Source: Conidiobolus incongruus B7586 (lineage: Eukaryota > Entomophthoromycota > Entomophthoromycetes > Entomophthorales > Conidiobolaceae). From it: DNA of 64,000 nucleotides. The notes under the pieces were generated by a model. That model was not told where the DNA came from. It searched no databases and saw nothing but the letters and a program-made list of their open reading frames with translations. Positions 46,137-59,900 of this stretch are shown here, piece after piece (positions within the stretch are counted from its first letter, which is position 1; every line of letters begins with the position of its first letter). The DNA lies in contig JNEM01010494.1 in assembly GCA_000697335.1 (NCBI GenBank), positions 1 through 64,000 on the forward strand, given 5' to 3'. The position numbers were made by a program, and so were the translations under genes.

Positions 46137-47870
46137 TTGATTTGAAATAATACTATTAGGTTAAAGGTTATTTGGTAAATGGTAATTGGTGTAGAAAAAA
46201 TGTGTAATTGATGCTTAACATTTGAAGAATATATTACCTTTTTTGAATAAAACTCTATAATGATATAAGAGATCGTTATATAAAGAATATAAGAAGCGAA
46301 ATGTTTGGTATTTTCAAGAAAAAATAAGCTATAATTTAATCCAATAGTTTATTGATATACGATTAATATTTTGAATATATACCAAAACATATATTAATCA
46401 TTATTAAAAATTGTGAATATGTATTAAATACAATCATTAATAAATTTTAACTGGAATAAAGAATCATTTCTGATTCGCCCCAAAATTCTTAATTATATCG
46501 TATAGTGTTACATATTTTTATAATCAGACCTAATTAAAATCAATAATGTATAATTTTCAGACAATATCTAACTCTTGTGAATTATATACATTAATTTAAA
46601 TTGAGGTCAATAATAAAATGATTGTAATTCATGGTATAAATAGTATAGATGATATTGAGTGTTTGGCAATTCAAAAAGGCACTCCTATAATATAAATGAG
46701 GTCAAGAGACCATGTATTTTTATAAAAATAATCCAAATTACTGAAATATTAATTCAAATAAAAAGTAATGCATAATTTTTTACTATTGTATTGTGATCGG
46801 GTTATACTTTAATTAAAATATTTTTTAATATTAATCAATTAACAGTCTTAATAGATTTAGATATAAACTTTACTCATTTTTCAAATTTGATCACATACAA
46901 AAACTGAATTTTTAATCTAAATAAATTTAAATTTGTTAAGACCAATGAAAATTTATGTTTGATATTACAAAATTTCCTACCATATCCCTTCTAACTATTA
47001 ATTTATAATCATACTACTCATTCAAACACCGCCCAATAATTTAAAATAACATTGATATAATAAAATTCAATACTCAAAATTATACAAATAATAGTTTTCA
47101 TTAACGTTATTTTTGATCTATAGTATATTTTTATATTTATTTCAAATATATCTATAATTGAAATTAAATGAAATTTGCGTTAATTAGTTTTTAATATTGT
47201 ATTCATATTTCAATATAAAACAATAATTTAAATAAAATAATAAACATATTTACACCTAATTTGAATATATAGAATCAAATTAATAATTTCCGAGTTATTT
47301 TGAATACTGTATACAATTGAAAATCAATTTTTTTCAAAAATTTAATTTAAAAAATATACTAAAATAAATATAGAATTTTTGAAGTTATATAATTTATGAT
47401 GGTAGCATACTCAACTTAATATTTTAATAAACAATATTTTGTTTTTTATTAATAGAATATTTGTTTAATTACGTTATTTTAAATGTAATATTATTATTTA
47501 TTATATGGATCAACACAACTAAATATTTCATCATATTATTTGTTTATTGGGAAATCTATAATCATAAATCATATTATTATGAAAGATTTATGGTCCATAA
47601 CTGATAATAATTTTATTTTCATATTTGACACATGCTTTGGCTAATTTTTCATTATCATATTTTATTTAATAAAGTATTAAAAACAAAATATATATTAATA
47701 AAAAGTATGAATATTGGATGATATATTCATAATATCATTTCATAATGGTTCAGCTGTATTATCTATAAGTATTTTAATTTTTGTCACTTTAATCAATCGA
47801 ATTTTATAATTTTAGTAGTACTATTCAAATTTGCAAAATCAGAGTGAATGTATCAATGTATCAATATATC
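46137..47870. other. Intergenic AT-rich DNA
   Basis: About 1.7 kb with no gene, RNA or octamer that I can support. Confidence 0.55.
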
Positions 47871-47877
47871 AAAATAT

Positions 47878-48217
47878 TGCCACGAGCCAGGAGGCTCCTC
47901 TGCTACTAAATATGCTTACGTCAACTGAATATAAGGGTCACTCCCTCCTCACATGATCAGCCACTTCAGCTCTATCCTTTAATTGGCTGATGATATAAGC
48001 CACCGGAAAACCTCATAAATCTTTTTACTCTATTCACTCTATATAAAACCCGGAATTAGAGCTATCCTCAAGAGGACGAGCTCGATCTGGGTCCTCCCAG
48101 CTATCTGCCTTAAACCAAAAACTCCCTTTCTCCCTAACAGTTACCTGGAATTCCCCAGATCTCTCTCTTGTATTAAAATTAACCCGAACACGGCTTTCCT
48201 AACTTGTGTTAAAATCA
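47878..48217. mobile_element. Possible solo LTR fossil (G+C-rich island)
   Basis: A 340-bp island of much higher G+C than its flanks. It begins TGCCACGAGCCAGGAGG, has a TATATAAAACCCGG promoter-like box near 48042, a C/T-rich tract after it and ends near TTAAAATCA. Size, the TG...CA ends and the internal promoter resemble an LTR of the Ty3/gypsy kind. No coding part of an element lies next to it and no clear target duplication is seen, so a solitary old copy is the best guess. It shows no clear similarity to the island at 9.7 kb. Confidence 0.35.
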
Positions 48218-48594
48218 TTAAATGTTTTGTAAATTACGAAATATTAATTTTAAATGTATATATGTTTATATTCTTTTGTTATGAAATCATGGTTGTCCAA
48301 AAATTTGTTGTTACTTTTAATTCAAACTGAAAATAATTAATACATCATTCAATGCATATATTCATAATGTTAAGTAAATTAATATTTAGATATAAAATAT
48401 AATGCCAAAAATATACTCATCATAATATTTTTCGGAAAAAATATAGCACTAATTAAATTTATAAAACAAAAAATCATATTTTATAGACTATTAATAATGC
48501 TCAAATATAAAATTTATAGCGGATGAGTGAATTTAGCAAGACAGGTTTAAGTTAAAATACAATTGTTAATAATTCCAAGAATCATCAATATCAT

Positions 48595-50712
48595 CTAAAA
48601 GGTAAACATCTGTCTGAAGGCCTCCAAATCATGTGCATCGGCTGCAGGGACCATTTCAGGCTTATTCATCATATGAAGAGTCATCTTGAGTGTATCCCAA
48701 ACGTGTGAGGAAGAAGAAGACATGACATCATGGGGTAAATCTGCCATACCTGGACCGTTAGGATTAGGAATTGATTTATCCTGAACTTGAAGAGCGAGCG
48801 CAGCAAGGAGATGTTCAGCTGCTTCATAATATTGTCCAAGGTTAATTGAACTAACTGCAAGGTTATAACGAGCACGAATGAAGGTGGGATTTAATTCTAA
48901 AGCCTTGAAGTATGCTTCAATCGCTTGGTTGGGTTCGTGGGAGTTAGCATATGTAGCACCAAGCTTATTCCATAGCATATAGTCATTGGGTAATACATTC
49001 AAAGCAGTCTTGAAGCAATCGACAGCTTTTTCGTATTCTTCTGAAATATTTAAGAGGACACCAAGACCAATTTGAAGATTTGGATCGATTCCTTGATGAG
49101 CATGACTTTGAATACTCTTAATATATAAATCGAAAACTTGGCTATATCTGTCAGAGGTAGTAGTACCCATCTCTTTTTCAACATGACTATAGGTAGGGTG
49201 ATGATGAATCCAAGCTTGTAATGAGTCAAAAGCTTCCATTTTGTGACCTTCGTTTGTATAAGAAACTGCAAGAGCCATATGAGCATCTAAAAGATCAGGC
49301 TGGATTTCTAAAGCCTTGCGAAGTGAAGCAATAGCAGCAGGCTCACGTTCATTTTCCTGTTGTCTCACACCAAGTTGGTACCATGCTTGGGCATCTTGAG
49401 GATTTTGTTGAACTCTGGCTTCTAAAGCAAGTAGAGCTTCGGCCAAGTCTTGACTTTGGGAAGCTTGTTCCACTACAGGTGCAGGAGCATTGAGGAAAGG
49501 GTTGGTAGTAGAGAATAAATAAGTGTCATAGAGCGGGTTATCTGCTCTATATCCTTCGCCTTGGGAAGAATATTTTTCCCAGTCTCTTGCAAGTTGAGCC
49601 CATTCAATATTTTGAGGATCATCAGTCATGCTATTAATTTCATCACCATATTTTTCGACCCAATTGCCAAAATCGAAAGCTTTTTCAAACTCATCATCAG
49701 TGAGTTCGGCAATGGTACTTTTGGGAGGATTGAGCGAACCAACGAGCTCGTCTCCCTCTTTGGCGTTCTCTTGGAGTTTGAGATACTCCTGGCTCCAGTC
49801 ATCGGCGGTCTTGGGCTCAACTTTTGAAGTACCATTGGCTTCAACGAGATCATTACCTTCAACCTTAACTTCACCATCTCTAATCTTTTGCATTGTATTT
49901 AAAAATACAGAGTTTTTAAGTTTGGGATTGGAACTCATGTCAATACCATCGATTAATTGCCCTGCAGCAATAGCTAATTCGTCAGTTTGCTTAGGTTGAG
50001 CTAATGATTGTGCTTGATCAAATTGATTGTCCCAATCTTGATTTGAAAGTTGATTATGAGAGGATTGCTGCGGAGGTTGAAAAGATGTCATAACAGGTGG
50101 TGTATGCATTGTGCTACGCATCATATTCATATGATATAAAGAGGGGCCGGGCTGGGACATAACATATGGACGAGGTCCCTGAGTCCAATTTGGAGAGTGA
50201 TGCATTTGAGGCGAACCTCCATGCTGCTGCTTAGATTCTCCATGATGACTAAGGAATTCACTTGAAAAATCCGTTGTTTCAAGCATAGGTGATACTGTAT
50301 GTGGTTGGGAATGATTGCTTATAGACATATGCTCTAAATCTCTATTCAAACTTTCTAAATGGAGAGAATCATGAAGATGGGGTAAATGAGCTTGGCCCAT
50401 ATGTTCAGGACCTATCTATAGAAAATTGAGTTAAATGAGTTTAAAATTTAAATTTAAAGAGCTGAAAAATACCTCATGGAAATCTTGTGATATAGTGTGT
50501 GTGCGGAAGTCCTATATGTAAAATTAGAAATTAGGTTATTAAATTAAACTTGCATAAAATACTTGTTCAGCTTGTCTACTGGTACTAGGACCAGCGAAAT
50601 TATTTTCCCTTAGAGCGGAACTTCCATGGATTTGGGGTAGTAATTGAGATAAAGCGTTATCATTAGGATTACAATTACCTCCTCCAGTAACTAAATCTTT
50701 AAGTCCGGACAT
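48595..50712 (-). CDS. PEX5: Peroxisomal targeting signal 1 receptor Pex5
   Basis: Three exons (50563-50712, 50473-50511, 48595-50415) encode 669 residues. Pex5 carries SKL-tailed proteins to the peroxisome and recycles. The N-terminus MSGLKDLVTGGGNCNPNDNA holds the conserved Cys (C14) that is monoubiquitinated for recycling. The disordered first half carries W-x-x-x-F/Y docking motifs for Pex13/Pex14: WDNQF (191), WSQEY (270), WVEKY (315) and WEKYS (342). From ~375 on, seven TPRs follow (AQAWYQLGVRQQENEREPAA, DYMLWNKLGATYANSHEPNQ, FIRARYNLAVSSINLGQYYE) that bind the PTS1 peptide, with the usual C-terminal helical bundle. Start chosen at the ATG at 50712, which alone gives the Cys-containing N-terminus. 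No irregularity seen. Confidence 0.96.
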
Positions 50713-51994
50713 TTTAAATAACTATTAAGTTGAAATAATGTAAACTTATTAATTAACTTCAATAAAAAGGTGCTGAAATAAAATTCTAATATCTTTAAAA
50801 TTGATTAAAAGTGTTTAAAATTTGTGAAATGAGTGCATGACCCCCTTTTATCCTATTCATATCTAAATTTATTTTAAATTATTAAATATCAAATGCTAAA
50901 CATTGTTCAAATCACATGCTGCATAATTATACTATGAATACAAGATTAGCTAATATAATTGGCTCAAAATACCCTTCAACCAATCTGGATTAGTTATTAT
51001 CACATGAACTATCTTCAAACAATTTCCATGTTAATTAGAAAATTAGGATCATGATTGCATAATACTAAAATGGCTTAGAATTCATTTTAAAATAGCCTGT
51101 TGACAAATCGTTTTATCTTATGATACTATAAATTTATGAAAAAACCCACTTAAAATACTACTTTTGAGCTTAATACTACTGAAATAATTAAATTTTAAAA
51201 TGTATCAAAAGTGGACCTCATAATTACCACTCCACACTACTATAATATAAAACTGAAAAAAATAGGTTAGTCACAAATTTATAATATCTTATTCTGCGAT
51301 CAGATGACATTCAAATCATACTGAAAATTAATAAACTTCACTGAAAAGTGCTTTTTAATAAGAAATTTAACCTTATTACGAAGTATCCAATTGTCATTGA
51401 AGTCAAATATCATTTTTTAATATATATATAACTTATAATCAATGATTTTTCTAGAAATTTCTTATAAACTTAAATTAATCACACCTTTTTGACATCTTAA
51501 TCTTTTGATTTAAATTTTCAAAACAGAAGTTAATATTTGAAAATATAGTCAATAGTTATATGTTTCGTTATTAAAATTTAATGCTAAGATTTTTACCATA
51601 ATAATTAACATTTTAATATACTTGCAAAAAATGAACAATACTATATCAATCATATGATTAGATACATTTGATTGGGGATTCACTTATAAAGATTAAATTA
51701 TTTGGATTTTAAGTAGTAATTTTGAAGTTCAAGTTTTAGATTTACAGATTATATTTATTTTTATCAATCCAAAATCGTCAACTATAAAAACATATATTAT
51801 TAAAAAACTTTAATATGATTAAATACCTAAATAAATTTTAAAGAGTGTACATATGAATAGTTTATCTATTAAACTTAACAATTTACGAAAAAGTACAATA
51901 GCATGTTGAGATAAATAAAAATCAGATAAATATTGGAATAAATTGAAGCCATCAATTCTATCAAATTGAGATTAAAATATATTATTAATAAGCA
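50713..51994. other. Intergenic AT-rich DNA
   Basis: About 1.3 kb upstream of PEX5; no gene, octamer or repeat array recognised. Confidence 0.6.
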
Positions 51995-53688
51995 TTAAGG
52001 AAGAGGCTCCTCAATATCACTCAGCCTATTCAAATGTAAATAAGTGTCAGTACCATAGCCTTCCATTGAAATTAGTCTCAAATCTCCTCCAAAATACCTG
52101 GCATAGAGTCTACTGATTGGGAGACCATAACCGAAACCAGCCATTGGAGCACGGAAATCGGTTTTGTTAAAGTTTGGATCAAGTAGAGGCGTTTCAGCGG
52201 TAGTGTACATGTAAGTCCAAACCATTGGAATAGCACTACGCGGTATACCGCCACCTTCGTCAGAAATTTTAATCGTAATATCTTCCTGACCTTCAGCAAC
52301 AATGATTTTTATAGGAGGATAGCCATCATCCGGTTCTGTACCAAATCGTTCAACAACAGCACGAAGACTATTCTTCAAAAGTTCGAAGATCATATGATGA
52401 AGATGGCTTGGTACATACATAAATTCTAAATTTTCAGGACAATGTAAAGTAATTGGGGGTCCATTAAACAGTCCATAGTAATCTTCACAAATAAAACGTG
52501 CATTTTCTATGGCCTCTTGAACTATTTCATGAAGGTTTGTCTTAGTACAAATAATACCAACATAATTGGGTCTCTGAATGGGTGAGTGAAGCGCATTATG
52601 TTGACCTTTTAAATATACATTTAATAAGCAGTAATATAATAAAGTAATGAGTTACTTACCTAATAACATTCTAATTCCTATTCTTGACATATAAAAACGA
52701 TCCAAAAATGATTGAATTTCGGTATCAATAATACGAGAATTTTTAGCTTGTTTATACTCCACAATGCCTTGAGCTATTCATAGTTAATGTTAATAATCAA
52801 TAAACATAATTGAATTGTTGTAAATGATAATAGTACCCTAAACCGATTAATTAATAAAAAATAGCCAATAGAAAGAGAAGTAACTTACTAAAGTAGCTAC
52901 AACAGGATCGTGTCTACGTTTAATATGTTCCATTAGTTTAACAAATTTTTGGTTGTTTTCGATCACATAGTCTGGGATTTTTTCATCAGGAATATTAACA
53001 TAGAATCTAATTAAAAATAAATCATCAAATATCTTGCTTTAAATTATATTTCAAAATAAGTACCTATGATTTAGAGACATTGAACCATTTTTTCTGTAAG
53101 AAGGAGGTAAATCTGGATTAGGGCGACTTCCAACCAAGCGTACAATATCCTCTTCATTTTTTGAACAATTTTTAAACAGTTGTCTAACATCATCAGGTAA
53201 TTCAACTTTTTCAAAATTTAATAATTCCTATATTTTTATAATAATATGTTAAATAGAAAAGTCAACTAGGTATAAGAAAAAAAATAATACCTGAAATGAT
53301 TCAGCATACCAATGTTTTACTTTTTTGACAGAGGGCATATCACTCAAACCACCTGGTAGATTATCTAATTCAACAACGCGATGTGCTAAACGGATAGGTA
53401 TTTCCTCTAAAAAATATATTATTAATAAATGAGGTTAACATTTTAGTATAAATTGATATTACGAGCTAAGAACTGAGATGCTTTTAACAATGTCCCTTTT
53501 GAAGGATTTTCACCTAAAATAAATTGACAATTAGAAATCAAAAAGAATGATTGATTATGATTAGAATTAAAACTTTTGAAGTACTTACCAAACTTAACCA
53601 TCTGTCTCAACGAGACGCCAGTTTGAGGAAATTTAGCAAAGTGAGTAATCTTCTCAGCTAAATTTGTGGGGATTTTGGAAAAAGTCAT
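51995..53688 (-). CDS. PDK: Mitochondrial pyruvate dehydrogenase kinase family protein
   Basis: Seven exons from ATG 53688 to the stop at 51995, about 420 residues. The family phosphorylates and switches off the pyruvate (PDK) or branched-chain ketoacid (BCKDK) dehydrogenase E1 in the mitochondrial matrix. N-terminal helical bundle: FPQTGVSLRQMVKFG, ELPIRLAHRVVELDNLP-like and VKHWYAESFQELL. GHKL ATPase: N-box ELLKNSLRAVVE, G1 DEGGGIP, GFGYGLPISRLYARYFGG and GYGTDTYLHL. MSRIGIRMLLGQHNALH sits before the ATPase. The residues IPMVWTYMYTTAE are nearer PDK than BCKDK, but substrate is not settled. Odd: the intron at about 52772-52879 is long for this genome, and its obvious donor GTAAGT gives a frameshift; a GTTACT donor 4 nt further restores frame with one extra residue. 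Confidence 0.9.
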
Positions 53689-56600
53689 AATCTGATTTGA
53701 ACCAAAATAACTATCTCTACTTAATATAATTTTTATTTAAAGATTGAAAAATAAAATAAAAATAATTAACGTTAAAATGTATTATATATTAAGTAGAGAG
53801 ATGCTCTATTGAAAGTGTTACAAAATAAAGAGTGACTATTGGCATTATGAATGATTTAAATAGTTTGGATATTGATAAATAAAACTTTATTGGGTATATT
53901 TGATTCCATATCAATAATTTCATTGGTAGTATCGTAAGGAATTCGGGTCAATTCAAATTTGAAAATGTGGTTGATTGGATAAAATAACTATTTAACAGCT
54001 GATAATTCGAGTTTGGCTACTTTCACTCTCATTAGCTTGTGACTGCTAAACAATCAACTTCGTTTTATAGTATTTGCAGAATTATATAAACCTTTATTAT
54101 TTGATATTATAATAATACATTACTCTCAAAGTGTAAGAATTTTATATCAATCTATTATAAACATCAAAGAAATATTTTTCTAAACTTTGATATTGATAAA
54201 ATATTATCAATTACATAATACTCAATAATTGATTAATAACAATTACCAATCATATGAAATAGATTATTTTAGTAGCAAATATATAATGTTAGTCATATAT
54301 AATTTATATTTATGGATTCTTCAATTCTGACTTTGTGAACAATATTTAGAATGTTTTTAATACTATTTTGTGAACAAATCTTGATGATATAAATCAATTC
54401 AAACTTTAATAGCGATTTCGCTTGATCAATTTCGATTTGGTTACTGCTATGAAAATATAAATAATGTTTTACCTAACTGTCGCTCAAATTATTTTAATAA
54501 GAGTAATAAAAATATAAAGTAATAACGATATTTTTAAATTAGGGTTTGGTAATAATATAGTCAGTATACTATTCATTTTCTAGAATAATTGACTAAATAT
54601 CTGCTTGATTATGTTGATGTTTCACTAGTAATTAAATTCTAGTTAATGACCAGGAATTAAATATTTTTTTCTGCAAGCTGAACTCTATATTACGACAAAG
54701 TAATATCCATGTATATTATATTCACAATTGATCAAGTGTCTGAAATGCATCTTTAAGTTTAGGAAGAATAGGAAGTTAGAATAATATCGATCCGTCAATT
54801 TGATATTTAAAAAATAATAAGATCATATACATTAATTGAAATATATAGTATACAAATAAATTTAATAGATGATAACATTCGTTCAATATTAAGGAATTCT
54901 ATTATTTGAAATTAAATCATATATTAAATAATTGGTTATTTATTTATAAAGTGATATTGTTCAAAGTTATTATTAGGATACTTTCATACACTAAATGATA
55001 ATATATATAAAATGAGATAATTTAAATATTTTAAAATTACTTTCAATAATGAAAATTTGTATTAGGAATAAGCCAATTGTTTTCATTGATATTGGATAGG
55101 TTTGTAAATCTAGTAATAAGATGTCATAATAGTATATTTCCTACATTATCTGGTTCACCATTACTTTTAATTTAAATATTGTACTTATTAGGGATATAAT
55201 ATGAAATAGATATCTTAGTATCAATTTATTCAATTTTAGTTTAATCACCAAAATTATATAATATTTTAACTAATTATTCCAGTATGATGAATTTGCTTCA
55301 TAACTTCAATATATATATTGAATTTATCATTATTTAAACTTACCTATTGCAATATTAATATCCAAACTCATTTGTTCATAATATCGCATAATTATTGTAT
55401 AATCAATAATTCTATATTTTTTGTTTAATCCAGAATTTTATTAAAATTAATTTTACTATATATTTCACATATTAATAACTAAACTATTTTTTAGATTATT
55501 AATTTCAAAAAATAAATTATTATGGGATTTGAAATTGGTTTTATTAGTGGTTAGTAAATAATAGAATATGGATCGATATTGAGAGGGTTTTGATAATATA
55601 TATTTATATATATATATATATATTCAGTTGTTGAAAGATAATTAACCAAATCATTTCATGAATTATATAAAAGATTTTGATTAAACTAATTATAAATACA
55701 TTAATATAGTAGTAATTAATTAAAAATTAAAATAATACTATCTAAAAGAATTTAATCAAATATAATTTTGAAAATTATAATATAATCATAATTTATAACC
55801 AAAAAGATTATATATTTTAACTTAATGATTTTTCATAGAATTATCCTATGAGTTACAATGGTATAATAATAAATTATTATAATTGATTATTATCAGCATT
55901 TACTTCAGTAATGCAGTTATTAGAGTATATAATAATTGCATTTCTTAATGTATTGATTATAATTATGTGTTTTTACGTTGTTGGTTATAGGATATTTATA
56001 GAATTTTTAATGTTTAATGAAAATTACTATTTTAATATTGAAATCAAAACTTTTTGATTAAAATGTTTAAAATCTGATCAAATCAACATTATTCATATTT
56101 ATTACTTGGATTTTTGAATCAACTGGTGACTATTATATTCATCCAGAATATTATATTTATCTTATATCAGTAATGATAAGAAAAATTGATTTTGATAATT
56201 TACGAAGCTAAATTAAATTAATTAGACTTTGTAATTTTATATATGCTTCATTTTATTCAATGATAATTTGTAAAATTTGCAATATTTAATTTTTAATTAA
56301 CACACTACAAATAATTTATAAATCAATACATTTCTATAAGTACTTTACAATCTGATATTGATAATAAATGATAATTATTATGGGATTCAGGCATTTAATA
56401 AAGAAAAAATACATATAATCTAGAATATTCTATATTAAAAAGAAATGAGTTGAAATGAAGCCAATATATTATCAATTTGTTATATCTTTTTTCCGGTTCA
56501 AAAATAAAATAGTAAATATATTATTTGAATAAAAAATATATATGCTCAAACTTTCAAAAAGTATAAAATAAAAGATGTTTATGGTATAATAACTTATAGA

Positions 56601-56775
56601 ATACATCCTCTTTAAGAGAATATTTTTTTTAATGAATGTTATAGTCTGTTAATATTAAAAACAAATTTTATAAACTCATTATCATAGTAATAATAAAAAT
56701 AATAATATATAATCAGTTAAGTTAAATTACATAGCTTAATTAGGTCCAAATGCACCATCTAGTTTAGCCGATTAC
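53689..56775. other. Intergenic AT-rich DNA, 3.1 kb
   Basis: No gene supported. Two orphan octamers read on the minus strand at 55520-55527 and 56378-56385. A TA dinucleotide run lies at 55605-55623. Confidence 0.55.
55605..55623. repeat. (TA)n microsatellite
   Basis: Uninterrupted alternating T and A for about 19 nt within the large spacer between PDK and TIM17. Confidence 0.75.
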
Positions 56776-57231
56776 TTATTGAGGAGCAGGAGCAGCCATT
56801 GATGGAGGAGGTTGAGCCATCAATTTACCAGCAACAACACTGACACCTTCGATAAGACCCAAAATGACACCACCAAAGGTTGCTGACACAAGACAATTCG
56901 TCAAACCAGCTCTACAAGCTAAAGCACCACCAGTTAAGAAGCCTGAAGCGATAGAATTCCAAGGATCCTGTTTGCCACGAATTTCCATGAGGGCACAATC
57001 AAAAGTAGAGAACAAACCACCCCAAACAGCGAAGTTACCACCTAATACGGGGGCTCTGGACTTAACAGCTGAAATGGCACCGTTGAAACGGTAGCCTGAT
57101 GGGGAGTTTTTGGCTCCTTTAAAAAAGTGCCAAACACCTCCACCAATGGCACCAATAGCGAAACCGCTACCAAAATCGGATACAATGACCCAGGGGCAAG
57201 GATGTCTAGAAGGATCTGCGTGTCTACCCAT
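56776..57231 (-). CDS. TIM17: Tim17, TIM23 translocase subunit
   Basis: Intronless gene for 151 residues, the usual Tim17 length. Tim17 is an inner-membrane channel-forming subunit of the TIM23 presequence translocase. The start MGRHADPSRHPCPWVIVSDF is characteristic; Cys12 and Cys79 match the positions of the conserved disulfide pair known in yeast Tim17. Four membrane segments with Gly-rich faces: GSGFAIGAIGGGVWHFF, LGGNFAVWGGLFSTFDC, ASGFLTGGALACRAGL and LVSATFGGVILGLIEG. The tail is Pro/Ala-rich (AQPPPSMAAPAPQ). Codons are biased to C-ending forms, as in other highly expressed genes here. An octamer lies 121 nt upstream. Confidence 0.96.
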   Translation of the reverse strand: MGRHADPSRHPCPWVIVSDFGSGFAIGAIGGGVWHFFKGAKNSPSGYRFNGAISAVKSRAPVLGGNFAVWGGLFSTFDCALMEIRGKQDPWNSIASGFLTGGALACRAGLTNCLVSATFGGVILGLIEGVSVVAGKLMAQPPPSMAAPAPQ

Positions 57232-57344
57232 TTTTAATTAAATATATATATTACTATTTTAATGATTATTTAAATATTAGAGTTTATAAAAACATAAAGA
57301 AATAATTAATATCATTTAATATTCCCAAGCAATTCTTTCATAAA

Positions 57345-57352
57345 TTATGGGA
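57345..57352 (-). promoter_or_regulatory. TCCCATAA promoter-like octamer (TIM17)
   Basis: Sense-orientation octamer 121 nt before the TIM17 ATG at 57231. Confidence 0.5.
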
Positions 57353-58272
57353 TTAGTCTCATCATGCAATTAGAATTAGATTTTGATTCGGTTCAACAGT
57401 TGGATTAAAGTTGTATATTGTGAGTGATGAATGATGGATTAAATGAAACCTCCCCCAAACAAAAGTAACTCGCTCAAATTTATTATCAATGCATCACTGT
57501 ATTACTTTTAAATATATACAAATTCATTGAAATTAAGATTTAACATTATTTGCGTAATTAATCAAAATCTTTGCTTAAATACAAGTATGACATTTTAAAT
57601 AATTGAATGATTTATGATATATTTAATATATCCTTTGCTATATTAAAGTCACAAATTGATTTTGCTAAAAGATTCAACTTGTGTATTCCTTAATATATTT
57701 TATAAAAAATTAAAATTATAATATATTAATTTCAGCAATTTTTTAATTATATTAGACAACAATTTTTTTCAACATGTTTATCAGAATTTATCATGAGTTT
57801 TATCATTATGAATCAATCTAACTACTAATTATAATATTTATATAATTATATAAAATAGGTCATTATCTAATTGGTGGTTTTAAAAAATATATCAAATATA
57901 TTATTATTTAATATCAAGGATTGGCTCAATCAATATGTGCCAACTTTATATATTCCAGTAGAATTAAAGGATTAAGTATAACCCTTTCAAATCCACTTGT
58001 GACTGATCAACTAGAGATATTTAATTAAATGGCCATTATGTCAGTTGATTAGAAAATTGATGTTAGATGATTTAGATATTTAATGATATGATTTCAGATA
58101 GAAAGGGCAAGTAATGATCTTACCTAAAAAGCATTATATTTCAGCGACTTGAATTTTGTGTAGTATTGTGTTAATAAAATAAGAAAGATATTATTAAAAC
58201 TTATAATCTTATGTGTATAAATTAATTATACCCAAATGATATTGAACAAAAAATAGAATTTATTAATAATAA
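57353..58272. other. Intergenic AT-rich DNA
   Basis: About 900 bp between TIM17 and the end of the MATE gene; no gene or element seen. Confidence 0.55.
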
Positions 58273-59900
58273 CTAAAGATTGTTTTCTTCTTGAGAAATT
58301 CTTTCTTGACATGCAGCTACTTGAGCATCCCAATTTGTATAGAAAATAATAATTAATTGACATACAGCGCATACTAATAATGCAAATGCTAAAGACCACC
58401 ATAATCCATTAATACCATGACCAAATTTAAAGGCCAAAACAGCACCTGCTGGTAATGCGAGACAATAATAGGCAAATAGATTGATGTAAGCACCCAAGTG
58501 CTGTCTACCTTGGCCTCTTAGGATACCTGATCCTACATTAGCTAATCCATCGGATACCTAAAAGTTGTATCAATATCATAATAATATAAAGAGCATTTGA
58601 TAAATCTATATTTACCTGGAAAATGGCAGCAATAGGAATCAGATTGTATACAATTTCTGCTACCTCATCATCGTCGGTAAATAGAGTAGAGAAAAATTTC
58701 CTTAAAGTCAGTAAAGTACTGAAATTAAAAGCCGCATAGATTAAACTAACTCCAAGGCAGGCAATTGCTGATAAGCGAGCACGAGCTGATTGGCCATCTC
58801 CTAATAGATTACCAATTCGATTGCTACTGGCGATGGCACCTCCCATCATGGTCATATAGAATACATTGTCTATAGACATCAATGCAGAATGGCCAGCAAG
58901 GATGGCGGTTCCCATGTAACTAGCCATAATACTAACCAATTCAAATGCCCACCATTCAGTACATACCATAATGATGCCGGGGAGCCCAAGTTTCCAAATT
59001 GTCCACCAACCCTTGAAGGCTTGCATACTCCAACCACCCCAAGATTTTTTACCATCAATGAAATGAATATAAGCGATAAAAAAAATCATGATAATCCAAT
59101 ATGTTATAGAAATTGAAATGGGTGCACCAATAAACCCCAAAGAAGTAGAGGGCTTCAAAACTAAAACGTAATTACAGGCAACGCTGATAGGTAATACAGC
59201 TAACATAATATAAGTTGAAGCGTGCATATTTCCTAAATTGCTATTAAGTATTCCCAAACTTATATATGATGTTAATAATTTTACCTTGAGCTTGTAAGAA
59301 TTTTTTCAAACATTCGATAACAATATTAGGAAAAGCACTAGGTAATAACCATCGTAAATAAATACCGCAGTTATGGGCCAATTCGGTATCTATCTGTAGT
59401 AACAATAATATACTTTCTGCATTTAACCAAAGAATCCCAATTGGAATGAATACAAAACAAGTGATCAAAATTCCTCTTTGGGTATATATTCCAACTAAAT
59501 GAGGATTATCCGAGCTTGTATATGCTTGACTGCAAAGAGTATCTAATGCGGTAGCGAGACCATTTGTTACTGACCAACCTGTAACCACAGCAAACATATT
59601 GGCTAAAGCTGAGGAAGCTAATTCTAAGGAACCCTAAAAAATTAATCATATATGCAAATTAAAAATATTAAATTCAAAACTTACTAATCGACCTAAGCAA
59701 TAAACCGATACTAAAGGAATTAGCATTTGTATCGCATAAGCAAAAATAACGGGGAAACCCAAGCGAAATACTGTTATAAATTCACTTGTAAATACATTTA
59801 TACTTGAGGAAAAATGAATCTGACTCGGATTGACGGGAGCAGGATTGTCAGCATGATTAGGCTTAGGTAACAATGGAGTACGCTGATGTGGTGTATCCAT
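58273..59900 (-). CDS. MATE family multidrug/toxin efflux transporter
   Basis: Four exons (59685-59900, 59285-59633, 58616-59232, 58273-58557) encode 488 residues, a full-length eukaryotic MATE. These are proton- or sodium-coupled exporters of cationic drugs and metabolites at plasma or vacuolar membranes. The cytosolic N-terminus has a RTPLLP motif, which could be a di-leucine sorting signal. About twelve membrane helices follow; the typical first-repeat block is FRLGFPVIFAYAIQMLIPL, then GWSVTNGLATALDTLCSQAY, and the second repeat holds IWKLGLPGIIMVCTEWWAFE and AIASSNRIGNLLGDGQSARA, both MATE signatures. The last exon carries DGLANVGSGILRGQGRQHLG and two helices. Substrate cannot be read from sequence. 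No octamer precedes it. Confidence 0.93.

Noticed and set aside
49561-49999. Plus-strand frames inside PEX5
   Set aside because: Antisense shadows of the PEX5 coding exon.
59244-59284. Reading MATE exon 2 straight on into KIINIIYKF
   Set aside because: This is intron read-through; the GT-AG intron to 59233 restores the conserved MATE reading frame.
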